From Limnohabitans sp. MORI2 (GTDB taxonomy: Bacteria; Pseudomonadota; Gammaproteobacteria; Burkholderiales; Burkholderiaceae_C), in the NCBI RefSeq assembly GCF_027925025.1, contig NZ_AP027058.1, positions 1,054,001 through 1,118,000 on the forward strand: a stretch of DNA of 64,000 nucleotides, in the 5' to 3' direction. The notes under the pieces are model-generated. The model searched no databases and was not told the origin of the DNA. It worked only from the letters and a program-made list of their open reading frames with translations. The number at the start of each line of letters is the position of its first letter. Positions within the stretch are counted from its first letter, which is position 1. The translations under genes and the position numbers were made by a program. Below, piece after piece: positions 8,480-15,827 of the stretch.

Positions 8480-8797
8480 ATGCAATCGCATTACGCCGCG
8501 CAGTTCGTTCGCGAGATGGGCTGTACGCATCAAGAGTGGCTGAAGTGGCTCGATGCGGCCCTAGTTGCGCATGTGTGGCACTGTGAAGCAACGCAAGCCC
8601 ATGTCCACATTCCAAATGAGTCATCTTCAACAGAGGGCATCTTGCATTTGCAATGGCAGGTGTTGCCGGAGCGACGTATCGCGCTGTTGCGTATGCCTAG
8701 GCTAGAGGTTCACTATCGCTTTGATGATGTTGATGAGACTGTGCGCACACGATTCATGCGGCGCCTCGATTTGTTCATGCAGCGCGGTGGTGGCTAA
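8480..8797 (+). CDS. Unknown 105-aa protein, last gene of the aldehyde oxidoreductase operon
   Basis: I do not recognise a family. Starting at ATG 8480 the protein has 105 aa, no leader and no membrane segment. It has an N-terminal helical part (QEWLKWLDAAL), a middle with beta-like alternation (HLQWQVLPERRIALLRMPRLEVHYRF) split here only by description, and an Arg-rich C-terminus (FMRRLDLFMQRGGG) ending in three glycines. It follows the MoaD-like gene by 19 bases on the same strand, so it is probably co-transcribed and may serve cofactor insertion or maturation. A longer frame opens at TTG 8447, but ATG 8480 avoids overlap. Its stop TAA overlaps the stop of the convergent cyanophycinase gene. 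Confidence 0.65.
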   Translation: MQSHYAAQFVREMGCTHQEWLKWLDAALVAHVWHCEATQAHVHIPNESSSTEGILHLQWQVLPERRIALLRMPRLEVHYRFDDVDETVRTRFMRRLDLFMQRGGG

Positions 8798-9744
8798 CCA
8801 CGCATAGGGCCAGGTTTAGCCAGTTGTTCAAGGGCATCGCCAAACGGTGAGCTGGGCTTACGTGCTTTGGTCAAAGGCGGCAGGACATAGCGCCTACCTG
8901 CGGGCAACACATGCAGCTGCAACCCCAACATTTCTAATTTGTCGCCGTCTTCAATGGCCTCGCGATTGGTGCGTGCTCGGCGAGGGTCGACCAAGGTCAC
9001 AGAGCCTTTGCCCGCAATTTCGATGGACTGATTGGGTTCAATGATCAGGGCTGTGTCTTCGTCAATGCCTACCCCTAAAAGATCCGGACGTTGGGCAATG
9101 GCTGAGAGCAGGCGACTCAAGCGGTGACGTTGTGAAAAATGTTGGTCAACAATGGCGTTGGCCACAAAGCCTAGACCAATGTCAGTGGATACGGTGTCTT
9201 TTTGTGGCGCTGCGGTGGGCGTGCCTTGTGCCAGCATGTGGCGCGACATGACGGCAGCCCCAGCACTGGTACCAGCGACACAGGCACCGTTGACAAAGAA
9301 TGCGCGGTGCAGGGCCTGAAATGCGGGCGACTCCCACAAGCAAGCCATGAGCCGTGTTTGGTCCCCCCCGGTGATGAAGATGCCATCCGCATTGGCAATT
9401 TGGCTGATCACGTTAGGCTTGGATGCATCTTCGCGCGTCAGCATGGGCACGACCTCGCAGTCGAGTGCACCTAAATCTCTGAACACAGCTTGGTAGCTGG
9501 CCCATACCGCATCGGGCACACCGCTGGCTGCCGTGATGAAACGAATCTTTGCCGTTGGACCGCCACTGAGCTCTAAGAATTTGCGCAAAATGATTCGATC
9601 TTGCTGGCGATCCTCTGCACCGCCAATGATGACCAGATGGCCTGATTTTTTGGCGTTTTGTGTCAGTGTTTGCGCTGCTAAATGCAAAGGCAGTGCGGTG
9701 CATACCACGGTACCCAAGAGCAAACGACGAGAGAGGAGGGGCAT
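8794..9744 (-). CDS. cphB: Cyanophycinase, probably exported (peptidase S51)
   Basis: Serine exopeptidase that splits cyanophycin (multi-arginyl-poly-aspartate) to beta-Asp-Arg. The core of the S51 fold is clear: VIIGGAEDR near the start, FITGGDQTRL, the nucleophile motif GTSAGAA with Ser about residue 160, and GVGIDEDTAL. The N-terminus MPLLSRRLLLGTVVCTALPL is a signal peptide with twin arginines, so periplasmic or extracellular action on external polymer is likely. ATG 9744 is preferred to the adjacent GTG 9747. No cyanophycin synthetase gene is nearby. Its last codon overlaps the convergent upstream operon (stop codons share 8795-8796). Confidence 0.88.
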   Translation of the reverse strand: MPLLSRRLLLGTVVCTALPLHLAAQTLTQNAKKSGHLVIIGGAEDRQQDRIILRKFLELSGGPTAKIRFITAASGVPDAVWASYQAVFRDLGALDCEVVPMLTREDASKPNVISQIANADGIFITGGDQTRLMACLWESPAFQALHRAFFVNGACVAGTSAGAAVMSRHMLAQGTPTAAPQKDTVSTDIGLGFVANAIVDQHFSQRHRLSRLLSAIAQRPDLLGVGIDEDTALIIEPNQSIEIAGKGSVTLVDPRRARTNREAIEDGDKLEMLGLQLHVLPAGRRYVLPPLTKARKPSSPFGDALEQLAKPGPMRG

Positions 9745-9757
9745 CACTTTGTATGCC

Positions 9758-10384
9758 TCAGTCTTGGTCGAGCCATTTGCAAATAGGTTGCCATTGCTCT
9801 AAGTCTTTGGCGACTTTGGATGGCGTGATGTCAAACAAGGACAAACCATGCGCAGCCATGTGCAAGTAGTACTGCGTGTCGCGTAAATAGCTCAGCACTT
9901 GCACGTCAAGCGACTCGACAAATTGACGCAGGTTCGATGCAGAGATGGTGCGTGCATCCACACGGTTACCAATGACGCGTACGTCGGTAGGCAAGCCTTG
10001 AGTGATGCTGACGAGTTGGAGCAAAAAGTTTTGTGTGGCTTGCATGTCAAACAAACTGGGCATAACAGGCACGATGACTTTGTCTGCCCGAAGAATGACT
10101 TCTTTGAGTCGCCAACCGCTGATGCCACCGGGCGTATCAATCACCACATGCGTTGTGCCTTGTGGCGGTTTGGCGGTGAGAACCAAATCGGCTTCGTATT
10201 CCCATGTGGAAATTTTGGGAAGCACCTCGGGGCGTTGTGTGAGCCAGAGCTTGGACGACTGTTGAGTGTCGGCATCGCCGAGCATGACGGTGTGCCCTTG
10301 GCTGGCAAAGTAGCCCGCGATGTTGGTGGACAAGGTGGATTTGCCAGCGCCCCCTTTGGGGTTAGCAACAACAATAACTTTCAT
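9758..10384 (-). CDS. ParA/MinD-family ATPase without ParB partner
   Basis: Deviant Walker A ATPase, 208 aa. KGGAGKST is at residues 10-17 and the Asp of DTPGG is the Walker B-like signature; DADTQQS is the switch I region. Proteins of this short type position cargoes (plasmids, chemoreceptor arrays, carboxysomes) on the nucleoid. No parB-like gene or centromere-like repeats are seen around it, and the neighbours are metabolic (aminotransferase upstream by 10 bases, cyanophycinase downstream by 13 bases). It may be co-transcribed with both. The cargo is unknown. Confidence 0.85.
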   Translation of the reverse strand: MKVIVVANPKGGAGKSTLSTNIAGYFASQGHTVMLGDADTQQSSKLWLTQRPEVLPKISTWEYEADLVLTAKPPQGTTHVVIDTPGGISGWRLKEVILRADKVIVPVMPSLFDMQATQNFLLQLVSITQGLPTDVRVIGNRVDARTISASNLRQFVESLDVQVLSYLRDTQYYLHMAAHGLSLFDITPSKVAKDLEQWQPICKWLDQD

Positions 10385-10394
10385 AGGTTTGCGT

Positions 10395-11570
10395 TCACAG
10401 GCGAGCCAAGCGGCTCAGCGCTAGTTTTAATGTTTCATCTTTTTTGGCAAAGCAAAAGCGCACCACACGTTGGTCAAAACCATCGGCGTAAAAAGCTGAC
10501 AAAGGAATGGCAGCCACGCCAATTTCAGTGGTGAGCCATTTGCAGAAGTCGGCTTCGCTCAGGTCTTTTTCGGGTACGCCCAATTTGTCGATGCGTACGC
10601 ACTGAAAGTAGCTGCCCTCTGAGGGCAACAACTCAAACTTGGTGTTGGCCAAGCCTTGGCGAAACAGGTCGCGTTTGGCGGCGTAAAACGCCGGCAGTTG
10701 CAAATAAGGCTGCGGGTCTTTGAGGAACGCCGCCAAGCCGTGTTGCACAGGCGTGTTGACCGTAAACACATTGAACTGATGCACCTTGCGGAACTCGGCG
10801 CTGTACGCCGCAGGCGCAGCCACATAGCCAATTTTCCAGCCGGTGACGTGGAAGGTTTTGCCAAAGCTCGACACGATGAACGCACGCTCGGCCAAACCGG
10901 GGAAGCTGGAGGCGCTTAAGTGTTGCAGCGGCGCGTAGACCATGTGCTCGTACACCTCGTCGCTGATGAGCACGATGTTGGTGGGCGCGAGCAGTTCTTG
11001 CAGCTTGAGCATTTCCTCGCGCGTCCACACGGTGGCGCTGGGGTTGTGCGGGCTGTTGACGATGATGGCGCGGGTCTTGGGGGTGATGGCCGCCGCAATT
11101 TTGTCGAAGTCAGGTCGGAATGTGCCGGGGGTGAGTGGCACGCGCACGGCCACGCCGCCCGCCATGTCGATGTTGGGGATGTAGCTGTCGTAGCAGGGCT
11201 CGAGCACGATCACCTCATCACCCGCACGCACCACAGCCAGGATGATGCTGAGGATGGCTTGTGTCGCACCCGCGGTGATGGTGATTTCGTTGGTGGGGTC
11301 GTAGCGGTGCTGGTAGAGCGACTCAATCTTGTCGGCCACGGCTTCGCGCAGCGCAGGCACACCCGTCATGGGCGGGTATTGGTTGAGTCCATGGGTCATG
11401 GCGTCGTTCACGCAGGCGACGAGCTTGGGGTCGCAATCAAAGTCGGGGAAGCCTTGGCCGAGGTTGACGGCATTTTTTTCGGTGGCCAATGCCGACATGA
11501 CCGTGAAAATGGTGGTGCCGATTTTGGGGAACTTGGTGTCGAGGTGCGGTGTGGTCATCACAGGGCTCAC
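10395..11570 (-). CDS. PLP-dependent aminotransferase class I/II (methionine aminotransferase-like)
   Basis: Fold type I aminotransferase of 391 aa. NLGQGFPDF, the PP-x-G-x-x-x-LR substrate region, GATQAIL, NSPHNPSA, SDEVYEH and the PLP lysine motif SSFGKTFHVTGWK are all present. This set is closest to YbdL-type methionine aminotransferases and kynurenine aminotransferases; it works in the cytoplasm. Placement directly after the CysB-like regulator (GTGA overlap 11567-11570) supports a role in sulfur amino acid metabolism. The start could be GTG 11570 or ATG 11558; neither has a strong ribosome site, and coupling to the cysB stop favours 11570. Confidence 0.88.
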   Translation of the reverse strand: MSPVMTTPHLDTKFPKIGTTIFTVMSALATEKNAVNLGQGFPDFDCDPKLVACVNDAMTHGLNQYPPMTGVPALREAVADKIESLYQHRYDPTNEITITAGATQAILSIILAVVRAGDEVIVLEPCYDSYIPNIDMAGGVAVRVPLTPGTFRPDFDKIAAAITPKTRAIIVNSPHNPSATVWTREEMLKLQELLAPTNIVLISDEVYEHMVYAPLQHLSASSFPGLAERAFIVSSFGKTFHVTGWKIGYVAAPAAYSAEFRKVHQFNVFTVNTPVQHGLAAFLKDPQPYLQLPAFYAAKRDLFRQGLANTKFELLPSEGSYFQCVRIDKLGVPEKDLSEADFCKWLTTEIGVAAIPLSAFYADGFDQRVVRFCFAKKDETLKLALSRLARL

Positions 11571-12508
11571 ATATTGAAGTCAGTGGGGTGGCCATCGAGG
11601 GCCTTCATGATGAGGTTGCGGTCGAGGCGATCGCTTAAGAGCGCGGCAAAGTCATACACAAAGTGGCGAATGTAGGCGCTGCGTTTGAACGCAATACGCG
11701 CCACGTTTTTGCCAAAGAGTTGCGAAGCGGGGCGAGCGACCAGGTCGTCATCCAAGCCATCTTTCACGGCCATTTCGGCCACGATGCCCACACCCAAACC
11801 TAAGCGCACATAGGTCTTGATCACGTCAGAGTCAATGGCTTCCAGCGCGATGCGCGGCGTCAGGTTCTTGGCGGCAAAGGCTTTGTCAATGCGGGTGCGG
11901 CCTGTGAAGGATGGGTGGTAGGTGATGATGGGTTCAGCCGCCAAGTCTTCGAGTGTGATGCGCACTTTGCCCGCGAGCGGGTGTGATTTGGGGATCACCA
12001 ACATGTGTTCCCACTCGTAACACGGCAGTGTGACGAGTTCGGGGTATTCAGAAAGCGACTCGGTCGCAATGCCAATCTCGGCCACTTCGTCCATCACCAT
12101 TTGTGCCACTTGGGCAGGCGCACCTTGGTGCAGGCTGATGTTCACATTAGGGTAGGTTTCGCGCAGCTTAGCCACGGGAACGGGCAACACGTAGCGGGCT
12201 TGGGTATGGGTGGTGGCGATGGACAGGGTGCCGCTGTCCTCGGCGCTGAACTGTTCGCCAATGCGTTTGAGATTACCCACTTCGCGCAAGATGACTTCGA
12301 TGCTGCGCAGCACGTGTTGGCCTGGCTCAGTCACGCGCTTCAAGCGTTTACCGTGGCGCGAGAAGATTTCGATGCCAAGCTCTTCTTCCAACTCAATGAT
12401 GGCTTTAGATACGCCCGGCTGCGAGGTGTGAAGCGACTTGGCCACCTCGGTGAGGTTGAGGTTGCGACGGACGGCTTCTTGGACGAAACGGAACTGATGT
12501 AGGTTCAT
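11567..12508 (-). CDS. cysB: LysR-type regulator CysB/Cbl
   Basis: Transcription regulator of sulfate assimilation, 313 aa. An N-terminal winged helix-turn-helix (LTEVAKSLHTSQPGVSK) is followed by the CysB-type effector domain with TTHTQARYVLP and PSFTGRTRIDKAF, segments that contact sulfate or O-acetylserine in CysB. Start ATG 12508 gives the family-typical MNLHQFRFV. It overlaps the following aminotransferase by four bases, so the two are probably one transcript. No cys genes are nearby in the window. CysB and Cbl cannot be separated by eye. Confidence 0.9.
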   Translation of the reverse strand: MNLHQFRFVQEAVRRNLNLTEVAKSLHTSQPGVSKAIIELEEELGIEIFSRHGKRLKRVTEPGQHVLRSIEVILREVGNLKRIGEQFSAEDSGTLSIATTHTQARYVLPVPVAKLRETYPNVNISLHQGAPAQVAQMVMDEVAEIGIATESLSEYPELVTLPCYEWEHMLVIPKSHPLAGKVRITLEDLAAEPIITYHPSFTGRTRIDKAFAAKNLTPRIALEAIDSDVIKTYVRLGLGVGIVAEMAVKDGLDDDLVARPASQLFGKNVARIAFKRSAYIRHFVYDFAALLSDRLDRNLIMKALDGHPTDFNM

Positions 12509-12566
12509 GGCGTGGCTTTGTGATTTGCCGCGTCATTATGCCTTGATCATCTAACTAATCGTTTCT

Positions 12567-13574
12567 TTATGCTTTGTAATAGTCGCGATACCACGCCACA
12601 AATTTGGCAATGCCAGTGCTCAGGGGGGTAGCCGGCGTAAAGCCGATGTGCGCGTCCAGTTCAGAGGTGTCGGCAAAAGTCGCGGTCACATCGCCCGGTT
12701 GCGCGGGTTTCATGATTTTGTTGGCTTGCACGCCCACGGCCTGTTCAATGGTGTGGACAAAGTCCATGAGTTGCACGGGGTCCGAGTTGCCGATGTTGAA
12801 CACACGATAAGGGGCCCAGCTCTCTGCGCAACCCGGCTCTTGACCTTTGGCAAACGTTTGCGCCACGGGGGGGCGGTCGAGCACGCGCAGGGTAGATTCC
12901 ACGATGTCGTCCACATAGGTGAAGTCGCGCATTTGTTGACCGTGGTTGTATATCTCGATCGGTTGCCCTTTGATGATGGCATCTGCGAATTTAAAGGGGG
13001 CCATGTCAGGGCGTCCCCAAGGCCCATACACCGTGAAGAAACGCAAGCCTGTGGTGGGCGTGCCGTACAAGTGGCTGTAGGTGTGCGCCATCAACTCATT
13101 GGCGCGCTTGGTGGCAGCATACAGGCTGACAGGGTGGTCAACGGGATCCGTCTCTTTGAAAGGCAGTTTTTCGTTGCCGCCATACACACTAGAGCTGCTG
13201 GCATACGTCAGATGCTTGACTTGCCAGTGGCGAGACCATTCAAGAATGTTCAAGAAGGCGACCAAGTTGGATTGCGCATACACATGGGGGTGGTCGATGG
13301 AGTAGCGCACGCCAGGCTGTGCAGCGAGGTGAAGAATGGCATCGGGACGCCAAGTACCCAGCTGGTTCTCAATGGCTGCCATATTGACCAGGTCTTCTTC
13401 GATGAAGCGAAAGTTGGGCTTGTCCAGCAATTGCTGCATGCGCGCATGCTTGAGCTTGAGGTCGTAATAGGGGGTGAAGTTGTCAATGCCAACCACCTCG
13501 TCGCCGCGGGCGAGGAGTCGTTGCGCTGCATGCATGCCGATGAAGCCGGCACAACCAGTGAGAAGTACTTTCAT
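12567..13574 (-). CDS. UDP-glucuronate 4-epimerase (NAD-dependent SDR)
   Basis: Interconverts UDP-glucuronate and UDP-galacturonate. The 335-aa protein from ATG 13574 shows the Rossmann motif GCAGFIG, SSSSVYG, the catalytic Y-x3-K (YAATK), GLRFFTVYGPWGRPDMA and MRDFTYVDD, the pattern of bacterial GlcA epimerases. An upstream in-frame extension to 13706 is rejected because it lacks the N-terminal beta strand and overlaps the PAP2 gene. It is the last gene of the eight-gene minus-strand envelope operon that starts with UDP-glucose dehydrogenase, so substrate UDP-GlcA is made by the first gene and UDP-GalA by this one. Confidence 0.88.
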   Translation of the reverse strand: MKVLLTGCAGFIGMHAAQRLLARGDEVVGIDNFTPYYDLKLKHARMQQLLDKPNFRFIEEDLVNMAAIENQLGTWRPDAILHLAAQPGVRYSIDHPHVYAQSNLVAFLNILEWSRHWQVKHLTYASSSSVYGGNEKLPFKETDPVDHPVSLYAATKRANELMAHTYSHLYGTPTTGLRFFTVYGPWGRPDMAPFKFADAIIKGQPIEIYNHGQQMRDFTYVDDIVESTLRVLDRPPVAQTFAKGQEPGCAESWAPYRVFNIGNSDPVQLMDFVHTIEQAVGVQANKIMKPAQPGDVTATFADTSELDAHIGFTPATPLSTGIAKFVAWYRDYYKA

Positions 13575-13605
13575 GCGGCGATTGTCCCGCAAAAACTGGT
13601 GCGGA

Positions 13606-14292
13606 TCAGTGCTGTACTTTGAGTCTGCGACGAGCCCGCCATCGGACATAAATCCAGCGGGTAGACCATGCGCAGCCCCACAGCAATAAGCCGCCAAACA
13701 GCACATCGCCTAAAAAGTGCCCGCCTTGGGCCATGCGAATGAGCCCCAGCATCAAGCCTGTTGTCCAGCCAATGGCCAACCAGAGTCGGCGTGTGCGTGT
13801 GGTGGCAAGTGCACCAACGCCCATGAGTACAAATCCTGTGCCTGCATGACCGCTCATGAATGAGCAATTGCGCTCGCAGCCCGAGCTAGGAACCAAGGGG
13901 GATGTGTAGGTTTCGGTGCCACTGAGCGCGCTGACTTGGCTTGGGCGCGCGCGACCCCAGTGGTCTTTGAACCCCGCGTGCATGATGAGCCAGAGCCCGA
14001 CGATGAGGCAGGCGGTCAAGGCGAGGGCTTTGCGTTGGGTGGCGGGCGATATGAAACGTCGGCCCGCCACCCACACCAGCAAGCTGCACATCAGCATGGC
14101 GCGTCCCACCCAAGGCACACTCATGTGCCAAGTGCTCACCCAAGACCATTGGTCAGCGATGAACCCTTGTGCAGGTGTGTAAAACCAGCGAGCGACTGCT
14201 AAATCCAGCGTTGGAAACGCCGAGTAAACCGCGATGCAGATCAGACTCAAAGCCAGCCAGAGGCGCACCTCGTGGCGCTGAGGACGTGTCAT
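13606..14292 (-). CDS. PAP2-family membrane phosphatase, LpxE/LpxF-like
   Basis: Inner-membrane phosphatase acting on the periplasmic side, 228 aa with about six hydrophobic segments. The lipid phosphatase signature is complete: K-x6-RP (KDHWGRARP), SGH (FMSGHAG) and R-x5-H-x3-D (RMAQGGHFLGD). The NCSFMSGH context resembles lipid A 1- or 4'-phosphatases rather than undecaprenyl-pyrophosphatases. It overlaps the upstream GT39 gene by ATGA (14289-14292). Context suggests that it removes a phosphate from lipid A which is then replaced by a sugar. The true lipid substrate is not determined by sequence. Confidence 0.8.
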   Translation of the reverse strand: MTRPQRHEVRLWLALSLICIAVYSAFPTLDLAVARWFYTPAQGFIADQWSWVSTWHMSVPWVGRAMLMCSLLVWVAGRRFISPATQRKALALTACLIVGLWLIMHAGFKDHWGRARPSQVSALSGTETYTSPLVPSSGCERNCSFMSGHAGTGFVLMGVGALATTRTRRLWLAIGWTTGLMLGLIRMAQGGHFLGDVLFGGLLLWGCAWSTRWIYVRWRARRRLKVQH

Positions 14293-15827
14293 GGCTTGCT
14301 GCCTTGTGTTTCAAGCAGCCAGGCTTGCAGCGTCACACGGCCCGATTGCGCTTCGCCCAGTTGGCGAGCCTGAGGGTAACGCTTGAGCAAAAGTGGATGC
14401 GGTGCATTGGGGTTGAGCCACACCACAGCTTTGGCATCGGCATTCGCGGGCCAGGGCTGTTTCCATTCAAAGTGGTGGTGCACGCTGCCATCGCTGTTCC
14501 ACGCATAGAGCTTGGGTTCGAGTGCGCGGAGGCTGTATGCCGCTTGCACCAAGGTGCTGCGATCGCCTGTCAACCACGGAAGTTCGCGGTAGGGTGCAAG
14601 CGCGGGTTCAAGGGCGTGCAATGACTCATCCCAACCGCGCATGCGACCCCAGATATCCCACTTGGATTGGTTGGCTTGGGTTTGCACACCGACCCATTGC
14701 TTGATGTCGCCCCCCGTGGCAATCAATCCGCTGAGCGCAACACCTGTGAGGCACGCCAAGACGAAACGTTTCAGTGAAAGCTCTTGCGTATTGGCCCAAT
14801 GCGCCAACCACAAGCACACGCCCAATGCCATGGGCACAGACCAGTTGATGAGGGCTTTGGAGTTGAGCGCTTGAATCAGTCCGAGGCCCAAAATTGGCAG
14901 TGCAAAAGCTGCAGCATAGGTGCGTACAGACCACATGACCCCCGCATGGTGACTGGTGCTCATGGGTGCAGAGGTGCCAGAGCGTTGTTTTCGCCAAAGC
15001 CAAAAACACATCAACCACACGCTTGGCCCCAGGATCAGCAGTTGTCCCAGAGAGAATTCAAGACCAGAGGCCAACACACGGCGCCAACCGCCTGCACCGT
15101 GGGCCACGGTCGAGCCTGTTTCTTGGACGGTGATTTCTAATGTGTGTTGGGCTGTAGGCCAGTGGTTCGTGATGTTCCATGCCAGGTGTGGCAACAACAC
15201 CAGCACGGCGACTGCGCTGGCAAGCAGGCCGCCTAAAAAGACGGAACGACGTTGTGTCGAGGGTGCAGCAATCAAGAGCCACAGGGCAGAAATGCCCAAA
15301 GCCAAGGCGCTGTACTTTGACAGCACGCCCAGCCCTAAGCACAAGCCACAGGCGATCCACCACCCAATGGCGCGAGCGCCAGATGCATGAGCGGCTAGCC
15401 AAAGTGTGACCATGCACAGAGCCCAGCACAAGGTCAGCGGCGCATCCGTGGTCACGCTCAAGCCCAATAAGCCTGAAATTAATGTGGCTGAAAACATACC
15501 GCCAGCATAGATGGCTGTGCGCATGCCGCTCATGCGGTAGGCCAACCAGCCCAGCACCCAGGCACTGAGAATCCAGCACGTCATGGCCAAGGCTTTGACG
15601 CCTAACAGTGAATTGCCAAACACAGCCGTTGATGCGGTGATGAGTGCAACAAGTACCGGAGGCTTCGAGAAATAACCCCATTGCAGGTCACGCGACCACA
15701 ACCAATACTGGGCTTCATCCACATGCAAGCCAGCACCGCTGAGTGTGAATTCAAACATCCTCAGGCCCAGCAAGGCCAGTGACAACATCACAAGGATGGC
15801 AAGCAGGGTAGGTGTGGGACGGTTCAT
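14289..15827 (-). CDS. GT39-family glycosyltransferase (ArnT/RgtD-like), copy 2 of the operon
   Basis: Polytopic GT-C enzyme of 512 aa that takes a sugar from a polyprenyl phosphate donor on the periplasmic face. The first loop has the acidic catalytic pair in HVDEAQYWLWS followed by SKPPV, as in ArnT and PMT enzymes. About ten membrane segments precede a C-terminal soluble domain. It overlaps its neighbours on both sides by ATGA, so it is tightly coupled in translation to the second GT39 gene and the PAP2 gene. Because no Ara4N genes are present, the sugar is likelier a uronic acid, as in Rhizobium RgtA-D (inference). Confidence 0.82.
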   Translation of the reverse strand: MNRPTPTLLAILVMLSLALLGLRMFEFTLSGAGLHVDEAQYWLWSRDLQWGYFSKPPVLVALITASTAVFGNSLLGVKALAMTCWILSAWVLGWLAYRMSGMRTAIYAGGMFSATLISGLLGLSVTTDAPLTLCWALCMVTLWLAAHASGARAIGWWIACGLCLGLGVLSKYSALALGISALWLLIAAPSTQRRSVFLGGLLASAVAVLVLLPHLAWNITNHWPTAQHTLEITVQETGSTVAHGAGGWRRVLASGLEFSLGQLLILGPSVWLMCFWLWRKQRSGTSAPMSTSHHAGVMWSVRTYAAAFALPILGLGLIQALNSKALINWSVPMALGVCLWLAHWANTQELSLKRFVLACLTGVALSGLIATGGDIKQWVGVQTQANQSKWDIWGRMRGWDESLHALEPALAPYRELPWLTGDRSTLVQAAYSLRALEPKLYAWNSDGSVHHHFEWKQPWPANADAKAVVWLNPNAPHPLLLKRYPQARQLGEAQSGRVTLQAWLLETQGSKP

